Assembly: GCA_009779455.1 (NCBI GenBank) | Contig: WREG01000035.1 | Coordinates: 1 to 12,845, forward strand | From: Oscillospiraceae bacterium | GTDB lineage: Bacteria; Bacillota; Clostridia; Oscillospirales; Acutalibacteraceae | Direction of reading: 5' to 3' | DNA length: 12,845 nt | Shown here: positions 1-7,011 of the stretch, one piece after another | How positions within the stretch are numbered: position 1 is the stretch's first letter | Layout of the letters: each line of letters opens with the position of its first letter | Position numbers and translations under genes: made by a program | Notes under the pieces: generated by a model | Databases searched by the model: none | The model's input: the letters and a program-made list of their open reading frames with translations, nothing else | What the model was told of the DNA's origin: nothing

Positions 1-540
1 GGCGGGCAGGCCGTTTTCCAGACAATACGCCCTCACGTCATCTTTTTCGAGGCGCCCCAAAGGGAAAAGCACGCGTTTTAATATATCCTGATTCAGCCTG
101 CTCAAAAAGTAGCTTTGGTCTTTGTTTGACGGCGAAGCGCGGAGCATGAACGCGTTTTCTTCTTTGGAATATTCATTTATGGCATAATGCCCCGTAGCGA
201 TATGCCCCCCGCCATTATTGTCGGCGTATTCCAGCATTTTTTTAAACTTTACCTTCGGATTGCATATGGCGCAGGGGTTGGGCGTGCGCCCCTGTATGTA
301 TTCGTCCGCGAAATAGTCAAGAACGTGCTTTTCAAATTCTTCCGTGCAGTCCAATACATTAAATTTTATCCCTAAAAGCCCCGCCGTTTTTTTTGCGTCC
401 CCAATATCCACGCCGTTCATTTTTTCAGGCGTCATAATAAGATAAAGCCCCTCCACATCATAACCCTGTGAGAGCAGAAGCTTCGCGGCGGCAGAGGAAT
501 CAACCCCGCCGCTGAGTCCTATGAATACTTTGTTTTGCAT
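1..540 (-). CDS. mnmA: tRNA-specific 2-thiouridylase MnmA (partial, C-terminus outside window)
   Basis: This enzyme transfers sulfur to the wobble uridine (U34) of tRNAs for Lys, Glu and Gln, using ATP to adenylate the base. The visible 180 codons contain the PP-loop SGGVDSS (residues 10-16), the GRTPNPCAICN motif (84-94) with the nucleophilic cysteine Cys90, ATGHYA (115-120) and KDQSYFL (140-146), all typical of MnmA. The second catalytic cysteine and the C-terminal beta-barrel would lie left of base 1. The ATG at 540 is preceded by AGAGGA about 9 nt upstream and by an in-frame TAA, so the start is firm. The gene is divergent from the radical SAM gene, with a palindromic repeat between them. 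Family assignment is very secure. Confidence 0.96.
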   Translation of the reverse strand, partial: MQNKVFIGLSGGVDSSAAAKLLLSQGYDVEGLYLIMTPEKMNGVDIGDAKKTAGLLGIKFNVLDCTEEFEKHVLDYFADEYIQGRTPNPCAICNPKVKFKKMLEYADNNGGGHIATGHYAINEYSKEENAFMLRASPSNKDQSYFLSRLNQDILKRVLFPLGRLEKDDVRAYCLENGLPA

Positions 541-572
541 ATTTTATATTCCTCTCAACGTATGTATGTCAA

Positions 573-656
573 CGTTTTCGTAGGGGCGTGCCTTGTGTCC
601 GCCCTTGAGCTGCACCTATTTTCCGGGCGGATACAAGGCACGCCCCTACATAACGA
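573..656. repeat. MITE-like palindromic repeat, about 84 bp
   Basis: A left arm at 580-604 (starting GTAGGGGCGTGCC) and a right arm at 625-649 (ending GGCACGCCCCTAC) are inverted copies, 24 of 25 bp matching. A 20-nt loop lies at 605-624. The single mismatch is a G.U pair in plus-strand RNA, so a plus transcript would fold without a break. The inversion extends imperfectly outward through CGTT-like flanks to about 573 and 656. No coding sequence is present. Short palindromes beginning GTAGGGGCG are known as dispersed repeats in several Clostridia, so I read this as a non-autonomous element. A bidirectional terminator is less likely because both neighbouring genes point away from it. Confidence 0.75.
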
Positions 657-662
657 ATGATC

Positions 663-691
663 TTGAAAATATAATAATTATGGTATATAAT
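663..691 (+). promoter_or_regulatory. Sigma-A promoter of the radical SAM gene
   Basis: The -35 TTGAAA (663-668) and the -10 TATAAT (686-691) are separated by 17 bp. A TGG sits just before the TATA run (682-684). The predicted start near 697-698 falls at the edge of the ribosome binding site GGAGGG (699-704), so the leader would be only about 13 nt. If TATATA at 684-689 is used instead, the spacer is 15 bp and the start shifts about 2 bp. Confidence 0.65.
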
Positions 692-710
692 GAATTGCGG
701 AGGGATCAAC

Positions 711-1643
711 ATGAACCCATATATAAACTTAAACCGGATTGAATTCGTTGTCACGGATTCATGCACAGGCAGGTGCAGGCATTGTTCAATAGGGGATTCC
801 CTTAACGTCAAAAAAGAGGCGATCGACCGCGGCAAGGCCGTGGAAACAATTAAAAAGCTTGCCGGCATTTATAAAATTGAATCCGTTATGACCTTCGGCG
901 GCGAACCTCTGCTTTACTCGGATACCGTTTATGCGATGCATAAAACGGCGGCGGGTTGCGGCATACCTAAACGTCAAATTATCACAAACGGTTTTTTCAC
1001 GAAGGATGAGGATAAAATCAATGATACCGCGAAAAAACTGAAAGAAAGCGGCGTTAATTCCCTGTTGCTTTCGGCAGACACGTTCCATATGGAGCATATC
1101 CCCATTAAAACGGTATATCTTTTCGCCGAAGCGCTTCATAAGCGAAATATAGAAGGCTTCAAGCTTCACCCGGCGTGGGTGGTGAACAGGGAGCATAAAA
1201 ACCCGCATAACATTGAAACGGAAAACTGCCTTGCTTATTTTGCCAAGCTTCAAATACCTGTATCAAAAGGAAACAATATTTTTCCGGCGGGCAGCGCGGT
1301 TAAATATTTATCGGGGTATTATGAGAAAAAACCTGTTGACCTTAACGTGAAATGCGGCGAAATGCCGTATACCGAAAGGTTGGACGACATAAAATGCCTG
1401 TCAATCAAACCGGACGGCGATGTGGCCGTCTGCGGTTTTTCAATTGGCAATATATATCAAAATGATATCATTGATATAATAAAGGATTATGACCCGCGCA
1501 AAAACCGATATACGGCGGCGCTGCTTGACGGCGGGGTGCGGGCTTTAACGGAAACCGCGGAAAAGAACGGGATTGCATTTGATATATCCAAGCATTATTC
1601 GGCCTGCGGCGCGTGCCGCGAGATCATGGCGGCCGTCAGTTAA
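711..1643 (+). CDS. Radical SAM protein with SPASM/twitch-like C-terminus, substrate unknown
   Basis: The 310-residue protein has the canonical CxxxCxxC cluster near the N-terminus (Cys18, Cys22, Cys25, in CTGRCRHC), which binds the 4Fe-4S cluster that cleaves S-adenosylmethionine. GGEP at 63-66 is the SAM-binding motif. The C-terminal third holds a second cysteine group (Cys215, Cys229, Cys241, Cys299, Cys302, including CGAC), consistent with an auxiliary cluster of the SPASM or twitch type. Such domains often occur in enzymes that modify peptides, proteins or small molecules, but no precursor peptide or partner gene is visible here, so no substrate is assigned. ATG 711 is chosen over the in-frame ATG at 690 because GGAGGG (699-704) lies 6 nt before it and the upstream ATG overlaps the -10 box. 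The last 8 bp overlap the 3' end of convergent recG. Confidence 0.88.
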   Translation: MNPYINLNRIEFVVTDSCTGRCRHCSIGDSLNVKKEAIDRGKAVETIKKLAGIYKIESVMTFGGEPLLYSDTVYAMHKTAAGCGIPKRQIITNGFFTKDEDKINDTAKKLKESGVNSLLLSADTFHMEHIPIKTVYLFAEALHKRNIEGFKLHPAWVVNREHKNPHNIETENCLAYFAKLQIPVSKGNNIFPAGSAVKYLSGYYEKKPVDLNVKCGEMPYTERLDDIKCLSIKPDGDVAVCGFSIGNIYQNDIIDIIKDYDPRKNRYTAALLDGGVRALTETAEKNGIAFDISKHYSACGACREIMAAVS

Positions 1644-3681
1644 CTGTAAAATTCCCTATCCCGGCAAACATCCTGTCAACGCCTTTTTTCAGCAGTATGT
1701 TTTCCGGCCTTTCGAGGGTTTTGTCGCCCGCTATTATGCTTTCGGCTATTTTCCGGGCGGAAAACAGTATTTTCGTGTCCTCCGTGATGTCCGCTATTTT
1801 AAGGGCGGGCAGGCCGTGCTGCCTTTTCCCCAGGAAATCGCCGGGGCCGCGTATTTTCAAGTCCTCCTCCGCTATTTTAAAGCCGTCGGAGGTGTCCCGC
1901 AGTATTTTCAGGCGTTTCAGCGTGTCCTCGTTCCTACTGCCTGACACAAGGACGCAGGTTGATTCATGCCCGCCCCTGCCTATGCGCCCCCTTAGCTGGT
2001 GAAGCTGTGACAGCCCGAACCTCTCGGCGTTTTCTATAACCATTACCGTGGCGTTTGGAACGTCAATGCCCACTTCTATAACCGTCGTCGATACCAGCAG
2101 TGACAGTTCCCCCTGCGCGAAAGCCCGCATCAGATTATCCTTTAAATCAGGCTTCATGTTCCCGTGGAGGACGCCCACTTTATATTTTTTAAAAACAATT
2201 TTGGCAAGCTGCGTCGAGAATTCTTCAGCCGAGACCAGCCCTTCCGCGCCCGCGTCAATGACGGGGCAGACTATATAGCATTGCCGTCCCGCATCCATGT
2301 CTTTTTTTAAAAAAGCGAAAAGGCGCTCGTGATAGGACGGGTTAACCAGCACGGTTTTTATGGGCTTGCGCCCTGCGGGCATTTCGTCCAGCAGGGATAT
2401 GTCTAGGTCGCCGTAAACCACAAGCCCCAGCGTCCGTGGGATGGGCGTGGCGGACATAACAAGCACGTGGGGGTTGTTCCCCTTGCCGGTTAAAGCCGCC
2501 CTCTGCGACACGCCGAAACGGTGCTGCTCGTCCGTCACCACAAGCCCCAGTTTATTGAAGCGGACGTTATTTTGTATAAGCGCGTGGGTGCCGATAACGA
2601 TATCCGTTTCCCCGGCCTCAAGAGCGTATTTTACGCTTTTCTTTTCAGCAGCTGAGGTAGAGCCCGTAAGCAACCGGACGTTTATATCCGTTTTTTCAAA
2701 TATTTCAGTAAAAAAATTGAAATGCTGCACCGATAAAATCTCCGTGGGGGTCATCAAGGCGCACTGGAAACCGTTTTTGACGGCGTTATACATAAGCGCG
2801 GCCGCCACCGCCGTCTTGCCCGAGCCTACGTCGCCTTCAAGAAGCCTGTTCATGGGACGGTCGTTTTTCATATCGTTTAAAGCCTCGCTTACCGCCCTCT
2901 GCTGCGCCGCTGTCAAATTATAAGGCAATAATTTTAAAAATCCGTCAGTATGATCCTCTGTTATCCGCGCCGACGTGACGCTTTTGCCCCGTTCGCGGAG
3001 CATCAGCATACCGAGCTGCAAAAAAAGCAGCTCTTCAAATATAAGCCGCCTGCGCGCGTTTTCCAAATCCTCCGTGTTTTTCGGGAAATGTATCTTTTCC
3101 AGCGCGCCCCATAAGCTTAACATGGAATACTTTTCAATTATCCTCCCGGGCAGGGTTTCTTCGACGGTATCCTTCAACCCGTCAAGGGCGGTTCTGACGC
3201 ATTTCTCTATCGCCCTTGTATTAAGATTTTCAGTCTGGGGGTAAACCGGGCGGAACCCCGTCCCTTTTTCGCTTAAAACAAATTTAGGGGACTGCATCTC
3301 CCGTCCGCCATAATAATCTTCTGTGATTTTGCCGTAAAAAAGGTATTCCGCCCCTTCCTCAAGCAGGGAGGATATATATTTGTTGTTGAAAAATGTGAGG
3401 TTCAAAAAACCCCTGCCGTCGGTCGCCGAAGCCTTGGTTATCAGCATCCCGCCCTTGACCCTTGACGTTTCAGGCGGCGCGGCTAAGACGGCTTTGATGC
3501 ACACCTGAGTGTCAAAGGGCGCGTCCATTATGGGCAGGGTGTTCGCGAAATCCTCATACACCCGCGGATAAAAACGTATAAGCTCCGACACGGTATTGAC
3601 GCCGAGCCTCGCGAAAAGCTCAGACCGTTTCGGCCCCACGCCCTTAAGGTATTTTATTGAAGTGTTTTCGGACAGTTGCAT
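1636..3681 (-). CDS. recG: ATP-dependent DNA helicase RecG
   Basis: RecG is a superfamily 2 helicase that binds branched DNA and remodels stalled forks and Holliday junctions in the cytoplasm. The 681-residue product has the family's normal length and order: an N-terminal wedge/OB region starting YLKGVGPKR, Walker A GDVGSGKT (283-290), the DEQH box (384-387) followed by RFG, SATPIPRT (410-417), motif VI QLRGRIGR (562-569) and the TRG region KIRGPGDFLGKRQHG (609-623). An open frame continues upstream to GTG 3699 and TTG 3717, but ATG 3681 gives the usual RecG N-terminus and lies 14 bp after the GH16 stop. No good ribosome binding site precedes any of the three, so translation may depend on coupling to the GH16 gene. 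It is the last gene of the Gfo/Idh-GH16-recG cluster. Confidence 0.96.
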   Translation of the reverse strand: MQLSENTSIKYLKGVGPKRSELFARLGVNTVSELIRFYPRVYEDFANTLPIMDAPFDTQVCIKAVLAAPPETSRVKGGMLITKASATDGRGFLNLTFFNNKYISSLLEEGAEYLFYGKITEDYYGGREMQSPKFVLSEKGTGFRPVYPQTENLNTRAIEKCVRTALDGLKDTVEETLPGRIIEKYSMLSLWGALEKIHFPKNTEDLENARRRLIFEELLFLQLGMLMLRERGKSVTSARITEDHTDGFLKLLPYNLTAAQQRAVSEALNDMKNDRPMNRLLEGDVGSGKTAVAAALMYNAVKNGFQCALMTPTEILSVQHFNFFTEIFEKTDINVRLLTGSTSAAEKKSVKYALEAGETDIVIGTHALIQNNVRFNKLGLVVTDEQHRFGVSQRAALTGKGNNPHVLVMSATPIPRTLGLVVYGDLDISLLDEMPAGRKPIKTVLVNPSYHERLFAFLKKDMDAGRQCYIVCPVIDAGAEGLVSAEEFSTQLAKIVFKKYKVGVLHGNMKPDLKDNLMRAFAQGELSLLVSTTVIEVGIDVPNATVMVIENAERFGLSQLHQLRGRIGRGGHESTCVLVSGSRNEDTLKRLKILRDTSDGFKIAEEDLKIRGPGDFLGKRQHGLPALKIADITEDTKILFSARKIAESIIAGDKTLERPENILLKKGVDRMFAGIGNFTVN

Positions 3682-3695
3682 TTTTTGTTCAGCTT

Positions 3696-4691
3696 TCACT
3701 TGAAAAAACTTGCCCAAAACGGCATTTTAAAATCGTCTGGGCTTTGGATAAAAGGCAAATATTCCGTATTCTGCCATACGCGCACATAATCAATATGGAA
3801 TACCGACGGGTTTTCGCGGGTATTTATAAATTCGCCCAATTTTTGGCCGTAAGGACCCCATTCCGCCCGGTGCGTCTCGACCGTCAGGCGCAAAAACTCA
3901 GGCACGCGGGAAACCCCGCCGAGGGCTGCGCTCCAATGGGGTACTCCGTCAACATAAAAAGTGTATTCCGTGGGAGTCCATAATAAGCCGTATGTATGGT
4001 AGCCGTCATATAAATCCCTGCCCGTATCCGCCACATTTCCCTTGGAGCGGTACCAAAATCCGTAGCCGTCCCAATGTATGGCGTTCCCCACCTTGCCCGG
4101 GTCGTTATAAAACGATGATTCGTAAATGTCAATTTCGCTTCCGTCGCGCCCGCCGTTCCCAACCTGCCCCATAGAATTGCATTGCAGCCAGAAAGCGCTC
4201 CATAATCCTTCATCTCTAGGTATTTTTACCCTCGCCTCGAAATAGCCGAAAGCCTGTTCAAAAGTGGGCGCGCTTTTTCCGTCTATTATTTTACGCGTTT
4301 CTATTCCCCCGGAAAAATCACCTTCGGCAGGGCAAACGGGGCAGTTGTTATCGGTCAACCGCATAGAATAAACCAGCGCCTCGCCGTTCTCCACGCGCAC
4401 CATATTGTCGCACCAATTCCCCGTCAGCCGCTTGCCGTGAGGGGAAGGGTGCCACAATTCATCCAAAATACTGCCGTCAAAATTTTCATCCATAACCAAA
4501 TACCAGCCGCCGCCGTTTTTCTTCGCGTCATCAAGATTAGCATACGCCGCTTCCACATCCGGCCGCGGAGGCCTTATATTGACGGGTTTATCCCGGTAGG
4601 CAAAGCCCGGCACAAGGATATATGCCGCCGCGAAGATAACGGCAACAAGCATTATGGCCGTAATTGCGATTATTTTCCGTTTCATAAGCAT
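3696..4691 (-). CDS. Membrane-anchored glycoside hydrolase family 16 (beta-glucanase/laminarinase-like)
   Basis: GH16 enzymes hydrolyse or transfer beta-1,3 and mixed beta-1,3/1,4 glucans or related polysaccharides. The 331-residue product starts with a positively charged MLMKRK and one hydrophobic segment (about 7-29), so it is probably exported and tethered as a signal anchor, with the catalytic domain from about residue 60 outside the cell. The catalytic signature EIDIYE is at 186-191, with nucleophile Glu186, Asp188 and acid/base Glu191. The C-terminal strand IDYVRVWQ is also typical. Substrate cannot be fixed from sequence. ATG 4691 is preferred because GAGG lies 5 nt upstream. GTG 4697 would overlap the upstream stop by 4 bp (GTGA), and ATG 4685 is also possible. 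The gene begins 2 bp after the oxidoreductase stop, so the two are probably translationally coupled. Confidence 0.9.
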   Translation of the reverse strand: MLMKRKIIAITAIMLVAVIFAAAYILVPGFAYRDKPVNIRPPRPDVEAAYANLDDAKKNGGGWYLVMDENFDGSILDELWHPSPHGKRLTGNWCDNMVRVENGEALVYSMRLTDNNCPVCPAEGDFSGGIETRKIIDGKSAPTFEQAFGYFEARVKIPRDEGLWSAFWLQCNSMGQVGNGGRDGSEIDIYESSFYNDPGKVGNAIHWDGYGFWYRSKGNVADTGRDLYDGYHTYGLLWTPTEYTFYVDGVPHWSAALGGVSRVPEFLRLTVETHRAEWGPYGQKLGEFINTRENPSVFHIDYVRVWQNTEYLPFIQSPDDFKMPFWASFFK

Positions 4692-4693
4692 AT

Positions 4694-5635
4694 TCACCTC
4701 AATACCTCATCGAATATTTCGCAACATAGCAAGGTGTCGGCGTGAGGCACGACGGGGCTTTCCGTCAATCCCTCCCGCACGCAGCGGACGGTTTCCTCAA
4801 TCTCATAAATAAAGCCGTTTTCAACATTCACCTCAAAGCGTTCGGCGACTTCGCCGCCGCGGTACAGCACGCTTTCCCCGCTGTGGATAATGCGTGGAAC
4901 CATTATATGCCCTTCCGTTCCGTATATCGCGGCAGAACCGGGCAGCGAAGCCATAAACGTGGTATGCAGGCTTGCCGCGCACCCGTCAAAATCAAGCATG
5001 ACTGTATCCGTGACATCTACGCCCGTATCGCCCCGTACCACCTCCGATTTAACGCCCGTAACGGGCTTATTGATAAGATATGTCATCAGCTCGACGGCGT
5101 AAACGCCGAGGTCATACATCGCGCCGCCCGCTAACGCGGGGTTTAAAAGCCTCGATTCCGGGTCGGGGTGAGCTATGAAGCCGACAGCGCAGTGAGCCGT
5201 TACCGGTTTGCCTATGGCTCCGTCTGCAACCCATTCCCGCGCTTTGCGGATATGAGGATGAAACCGCGACCACATGGCTTCCATAACAAAAAGGCTGTTC
5301 TTTTCGGCCAAATCAAAAATATCCCCGGCCTGCCGCCTGCTTGTCGCCATAGGCTTTTCAATGAGAACGGGCTTGCCGCGCCGCAGGCACAACAGCGCGT
5401 TTTCATGATGAAAGTTGTGGGTTGTGGCAATATATACCGCGTCTATATTTTTAATTGCCAGCATATCCTCATAACCGCCGGAAAAGCCTATATTTTCCTC
5501 TTCCGCGAACCGGCTTGCCTTATCGGGGTTTTTGCTTGACACCGCCGCGACTTCCACGCCGTCCAGACGGCGCGCCGCGTCACAGAATTGACGGGCGATT
5601 CTGCCCGCCCCCATAATGCCGAAATTAAATGCCAT
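4694..5635 (-). CDS. Gfo/Idh/MocA family NAD(P)-dependent oxidoreductase
   Basis: These cytoplasmic enzymes oxidise or reduce hydroxyl groups on sugars, inositols and related compounds. The 313-residue product has a Rossmann glycine motif GAGRIA (9-14), the catalytic EKP motif (93-95, in LIEKPM), and the block MEAMWSRFHPHIRKA followed by GGAMYDLGVYAV (170-181), which resembles the trans-dihydrodiol dehydrogenase/xylose dehydrogenase branch. The exact substrate is not predictable. Two starts are close: ATG 5635, with AAGGA 11 nt upstream, gives the usual short lead into the first strand, while ATG 5647 would add four residues. It appears to be the first gene of the cluster with GH16 and recG, so a role in processing sugars released by the glucanase is plausible but only inferred. 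Confidence 0.9.
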   Translation of the reverse strand: MAFNFGIMGAGRIARQFCDAARRLDGVEVAAVSSKNPDKASRFAEEENIGFSGGYEDMLAIKNIDAVYIATTHNFHHENALLCLRRGKPVLIEKPMATSRRQAGDIFDLAEKNSLFVMEAMWSRFHPHIRKAREWVADGAIGKPVTAHCAVGFIAHPDPESRLLNPALAGGAMYDLGVYAVELMTYLINKPVTGVKSEVVRGDTGVDVTDTVMLDFDGCAASLHTTFMASLPGSAAIYGTEGHIMVPRIIHSGESVLYRGGEVAERFEVNVENGFIYEIEETVRCVREGLTESPVVPHADTLLCCEIFDEVLR

Positions 5636-5677
5636 AGTTATAAACATCCTTTACCTAATTATATATTATCAAAATAA

Positions 5678-5720
5678 TCTCCGGTAATTCCTAACAACAA
5701 TGATTAGCAATAGCCGGAGA
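5678..5720 (-). other. Hairpin upstream of the oxidoreductase gene, possible weak terminator
   Basis: TCTCCGG and CCGGAGA arms (5714-5720 and 5678-5684) enclose a nested CTAA/TTAG pair. Read on the minus strand, the hairpin is followed by TTATTTT. This could end transcription from the phosphoesterase gene or form a leader structure for the oxidoreductase gene. The 7-bp stem and short U-rich tail make a strong intrinsic terminator unlikely. Confidence 0.35.
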
Positions 5721-5730
5721 ATCCTAATGA

Positions 5731-5765
5731 CCCGCAAGAGACGCCGCAACGGCGGCCCCTGCGGG
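5731..5765 (-). other. GC-rich hairpin 20 bp after the phosphoesterase stop
   Basis: Outer arms CCCGCA/TGCGGG and an inner CGCCG/CGGCG stem with a 3-nt loop form a 35-nt hairpin. The symmetric internal region pairs through G.U and G-C on the minus-strand RNA (GGGG against CUCU) but not on the plus strand. The structure therefore fits the 3' end of the minus-strand phosphoesterase transcript. It lacks a U tract, so it may stabilise the message end or serve as a poor terminator. Confidence 0.5.
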
Positions 5766-5784
5766 ATTGGCGGTTTAAAAGTAT

Positions 5785-6924
5785 TTATTTGTTAACAACC
5801 GAAAATATATTTAAAATCGAATCAAAGATATAACCCATAAGCTTTTTGAACCCGCCGAATATATCAATCTGCCAGCTTAATGTTTTCAATTCAGAATCGC
5901 CGTAATAATCGGTATATTTTTTGGTATAGGTTTCATAGCTGCCGTCCTCGTCAACGGCTATCACCCTGAAGCCGCGAACGGCGTCGTCGCCGTATGAATT
6001 ATATGTAATGCCGGGGGATTGGATAAGGTCTATGCCGCTGACGTTTACAATAAAATCGTTCACATGGTCGTGGCCGAACACAAAACCGATAATATCGCCT
6101 GTTTCAACTGCGGCGGCAAGCTGGCCGCTGTTCGTGTTGGACGGGCAGGGCCATTCGCCCAGATAACCGGGAAGGGAACCCCTTAATTTAAGCATATAGT
6201 CAATGCCGTTGTAGGTTTTCGTGGAGAGGCTCGTGCCTTCTTCCTTCAAAGCCACCGCTTCATAAATTTCGGGTACGGGGATATGCTGGAACGCGAGGGC
6301 GGGGACGATCCCGCCGTTTTCCTCCGCAAGGGCGGCGGCGGTATTTTTATACCAGTCTATCTGATCCTCATGCACATAGTCATAACCGCCGTTTTTTATG
6401 TCGTACATATTGGAATCAAAGAGCCAAAGGTTGAATCTCATTTCGCCGTCCGCGTCAAATATCGGCAGACAGCAGTTCCCGTAGCCTGTAAGAGAGGGGT
6501 CGGCGTTATAAGTAAGGCAGTTGCCGTATTTTAAATATGCCTTATGCATATTTTCTTTTTTATTGCCGTTTTCGGCGTCATGATTGCCGAAGGTGTAGGC
6601 AAAAGGTATCCCGCGCTCACGCAGCGGGGCGACTATTTGGTCTATGGCGATATCGTTGAGCATTTTCCCGAACTGCACCACGTTGTCGCCCGTGAAAACC
6701 ACAAGGTCCGGCTTTATATCGTCAAGGGCTTTGCCGATAAAATCGACCATAGCCTTGCGGACGAAAGCCGTATCCTGGCAGTCGGCGAACTGCACGACGG
6801 TAAATTTCCCGTCGTCGTTGAAAAACAGTTTATTGTCCTCATCAACTGCCGCCGATGCGAAAAGCGTAAAGCAGAGAGGAAGCATAAGCAACAGTGCAAC
6901 GGTCGTTTTTAATGATTTTTTCAT
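5785..6924 (-). CDS. Secreted calcineurin-like metallophosphoesterase
   Basis: The 379-residue product starts with a signal peptide (MKKS, hydrophobic 8-25, likely cleavage after the ASA near 23-26), so it should act outside the membrane. It carries the two-metal phosphoesterase blocks: FADCQD (Asp48), FTGDN (Asp80), FGNHD (Asn114, His115), QH (His214) and GHDH (His285, His287). The usual DxH first motif is DCQ, with Gln50 replacing His; related secreted bacterial phosphoesterases with DTQ-like motifs exist as far as I know, so activity is not excluded. The C-terminal 25 residues (about 355-379) are hydrophobic and amphipathic, with no LPXTG motif. Substrate is unknown; phosphate esters, nucleotides or phospholipids are possible. 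GGAGG lies 7 nt before ATG 6924, and a good promoter precedes it. Confidence 0.88.
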   Translation of the reverse strand: MKKSLKTTVALLLMLPLCFTLFASAAVDEDNKLFFNDDGKFTVVQFADCQDTAFVRKAMVDFIGKALDDIKPDLVVFTGDNVVQFGKMLNDIAIDQIVAPLRERGIPFAYTFGNHDAENGNKKENMHKAYLKYGNCLTYNADPSLTGYGNCCLPIFDADGEMRFNLWLFDSNMYDIKNGGYDYVHEDQIDWYKNTAAALAEENGGIVPALAFQHIPVPEIYEAVALKEEGTSLSTKTYNGIDYMLKLRGSLPGYLGEWPCPSNTNSGQLAAAVETGDIIGFVFGHDHVNDFIVNVSGIDLIQSPGITYNSYGDDAVRGFRVIAVDEDGSYETYTKKYTDYYGDSELKTLSWQIDIFGGFKKLMGYIFDSILNIFSVVNK

Positions 6925-6936
6925 AATAAAACCTCC

Positions 6937-6982
6937 AAATGTATAGTAATCGCAAAGTCTGAGTAAAATATACCATACATTT
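6937..6982. promoter_or_regulatory. 8-bp inverted repeat flanking the phosphoesterase transcription start
   Basis: AAATGTAT at 6937-6944 and ATACATTT at 6975-6982 are perfect inverted copies. One arm lies in the -35/-10 spacer and the other in the leader just before the ribosome binding site. This could be a split operator or a looping site. In AT-rich DNA such a pair can also arise by chance, so confidence is low. Confidence 0.3.
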
Positions 6983-6995
6983 AAAGGTTTTGCAA
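6967..6995 (-). promoter_or_regulatory. Sigma-A promoter of the phosphoesterase gene
   Basis: On the minus strand, -35 TTGCAA (6990-6995) and -10 TATATT (6967-6972) are 17 bp apart, with an extended -10 TGG. Transcription would start near 6960, giving a leader of about 36 nt that contains GGAGG. It lies in the 87-bp gap after the M18 gene. Confidence 0.7.
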
Positions 6996-7011
6996 TATCT
7001 TTATTGAAATA

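Noticed and set aside
543..572. TTGACA and TATAAA upstream of mnmA on the minus strand
   Set aside because: The 18-bp spacing is acceptable, but transcription would start inside or after the ATG at 540, leaving no ribosome binding site on the message. Possibly a chance match; the true mnmA promoter was not identified.
569..868. Minus-strand frame of 99 codons across the palindrome and radical SAM start
   Set aside because: It overlaps a palindrome and the conserved radical SAM coding region, and has no start context.
1749..1764. TTTTCCG-GG-CGGAAAA hairpin in the recG 3' region
   Set aside because: It lies inside conserved recG coding sequence and has no terminator context. It is noted only for its string shared with the upstream repeat.
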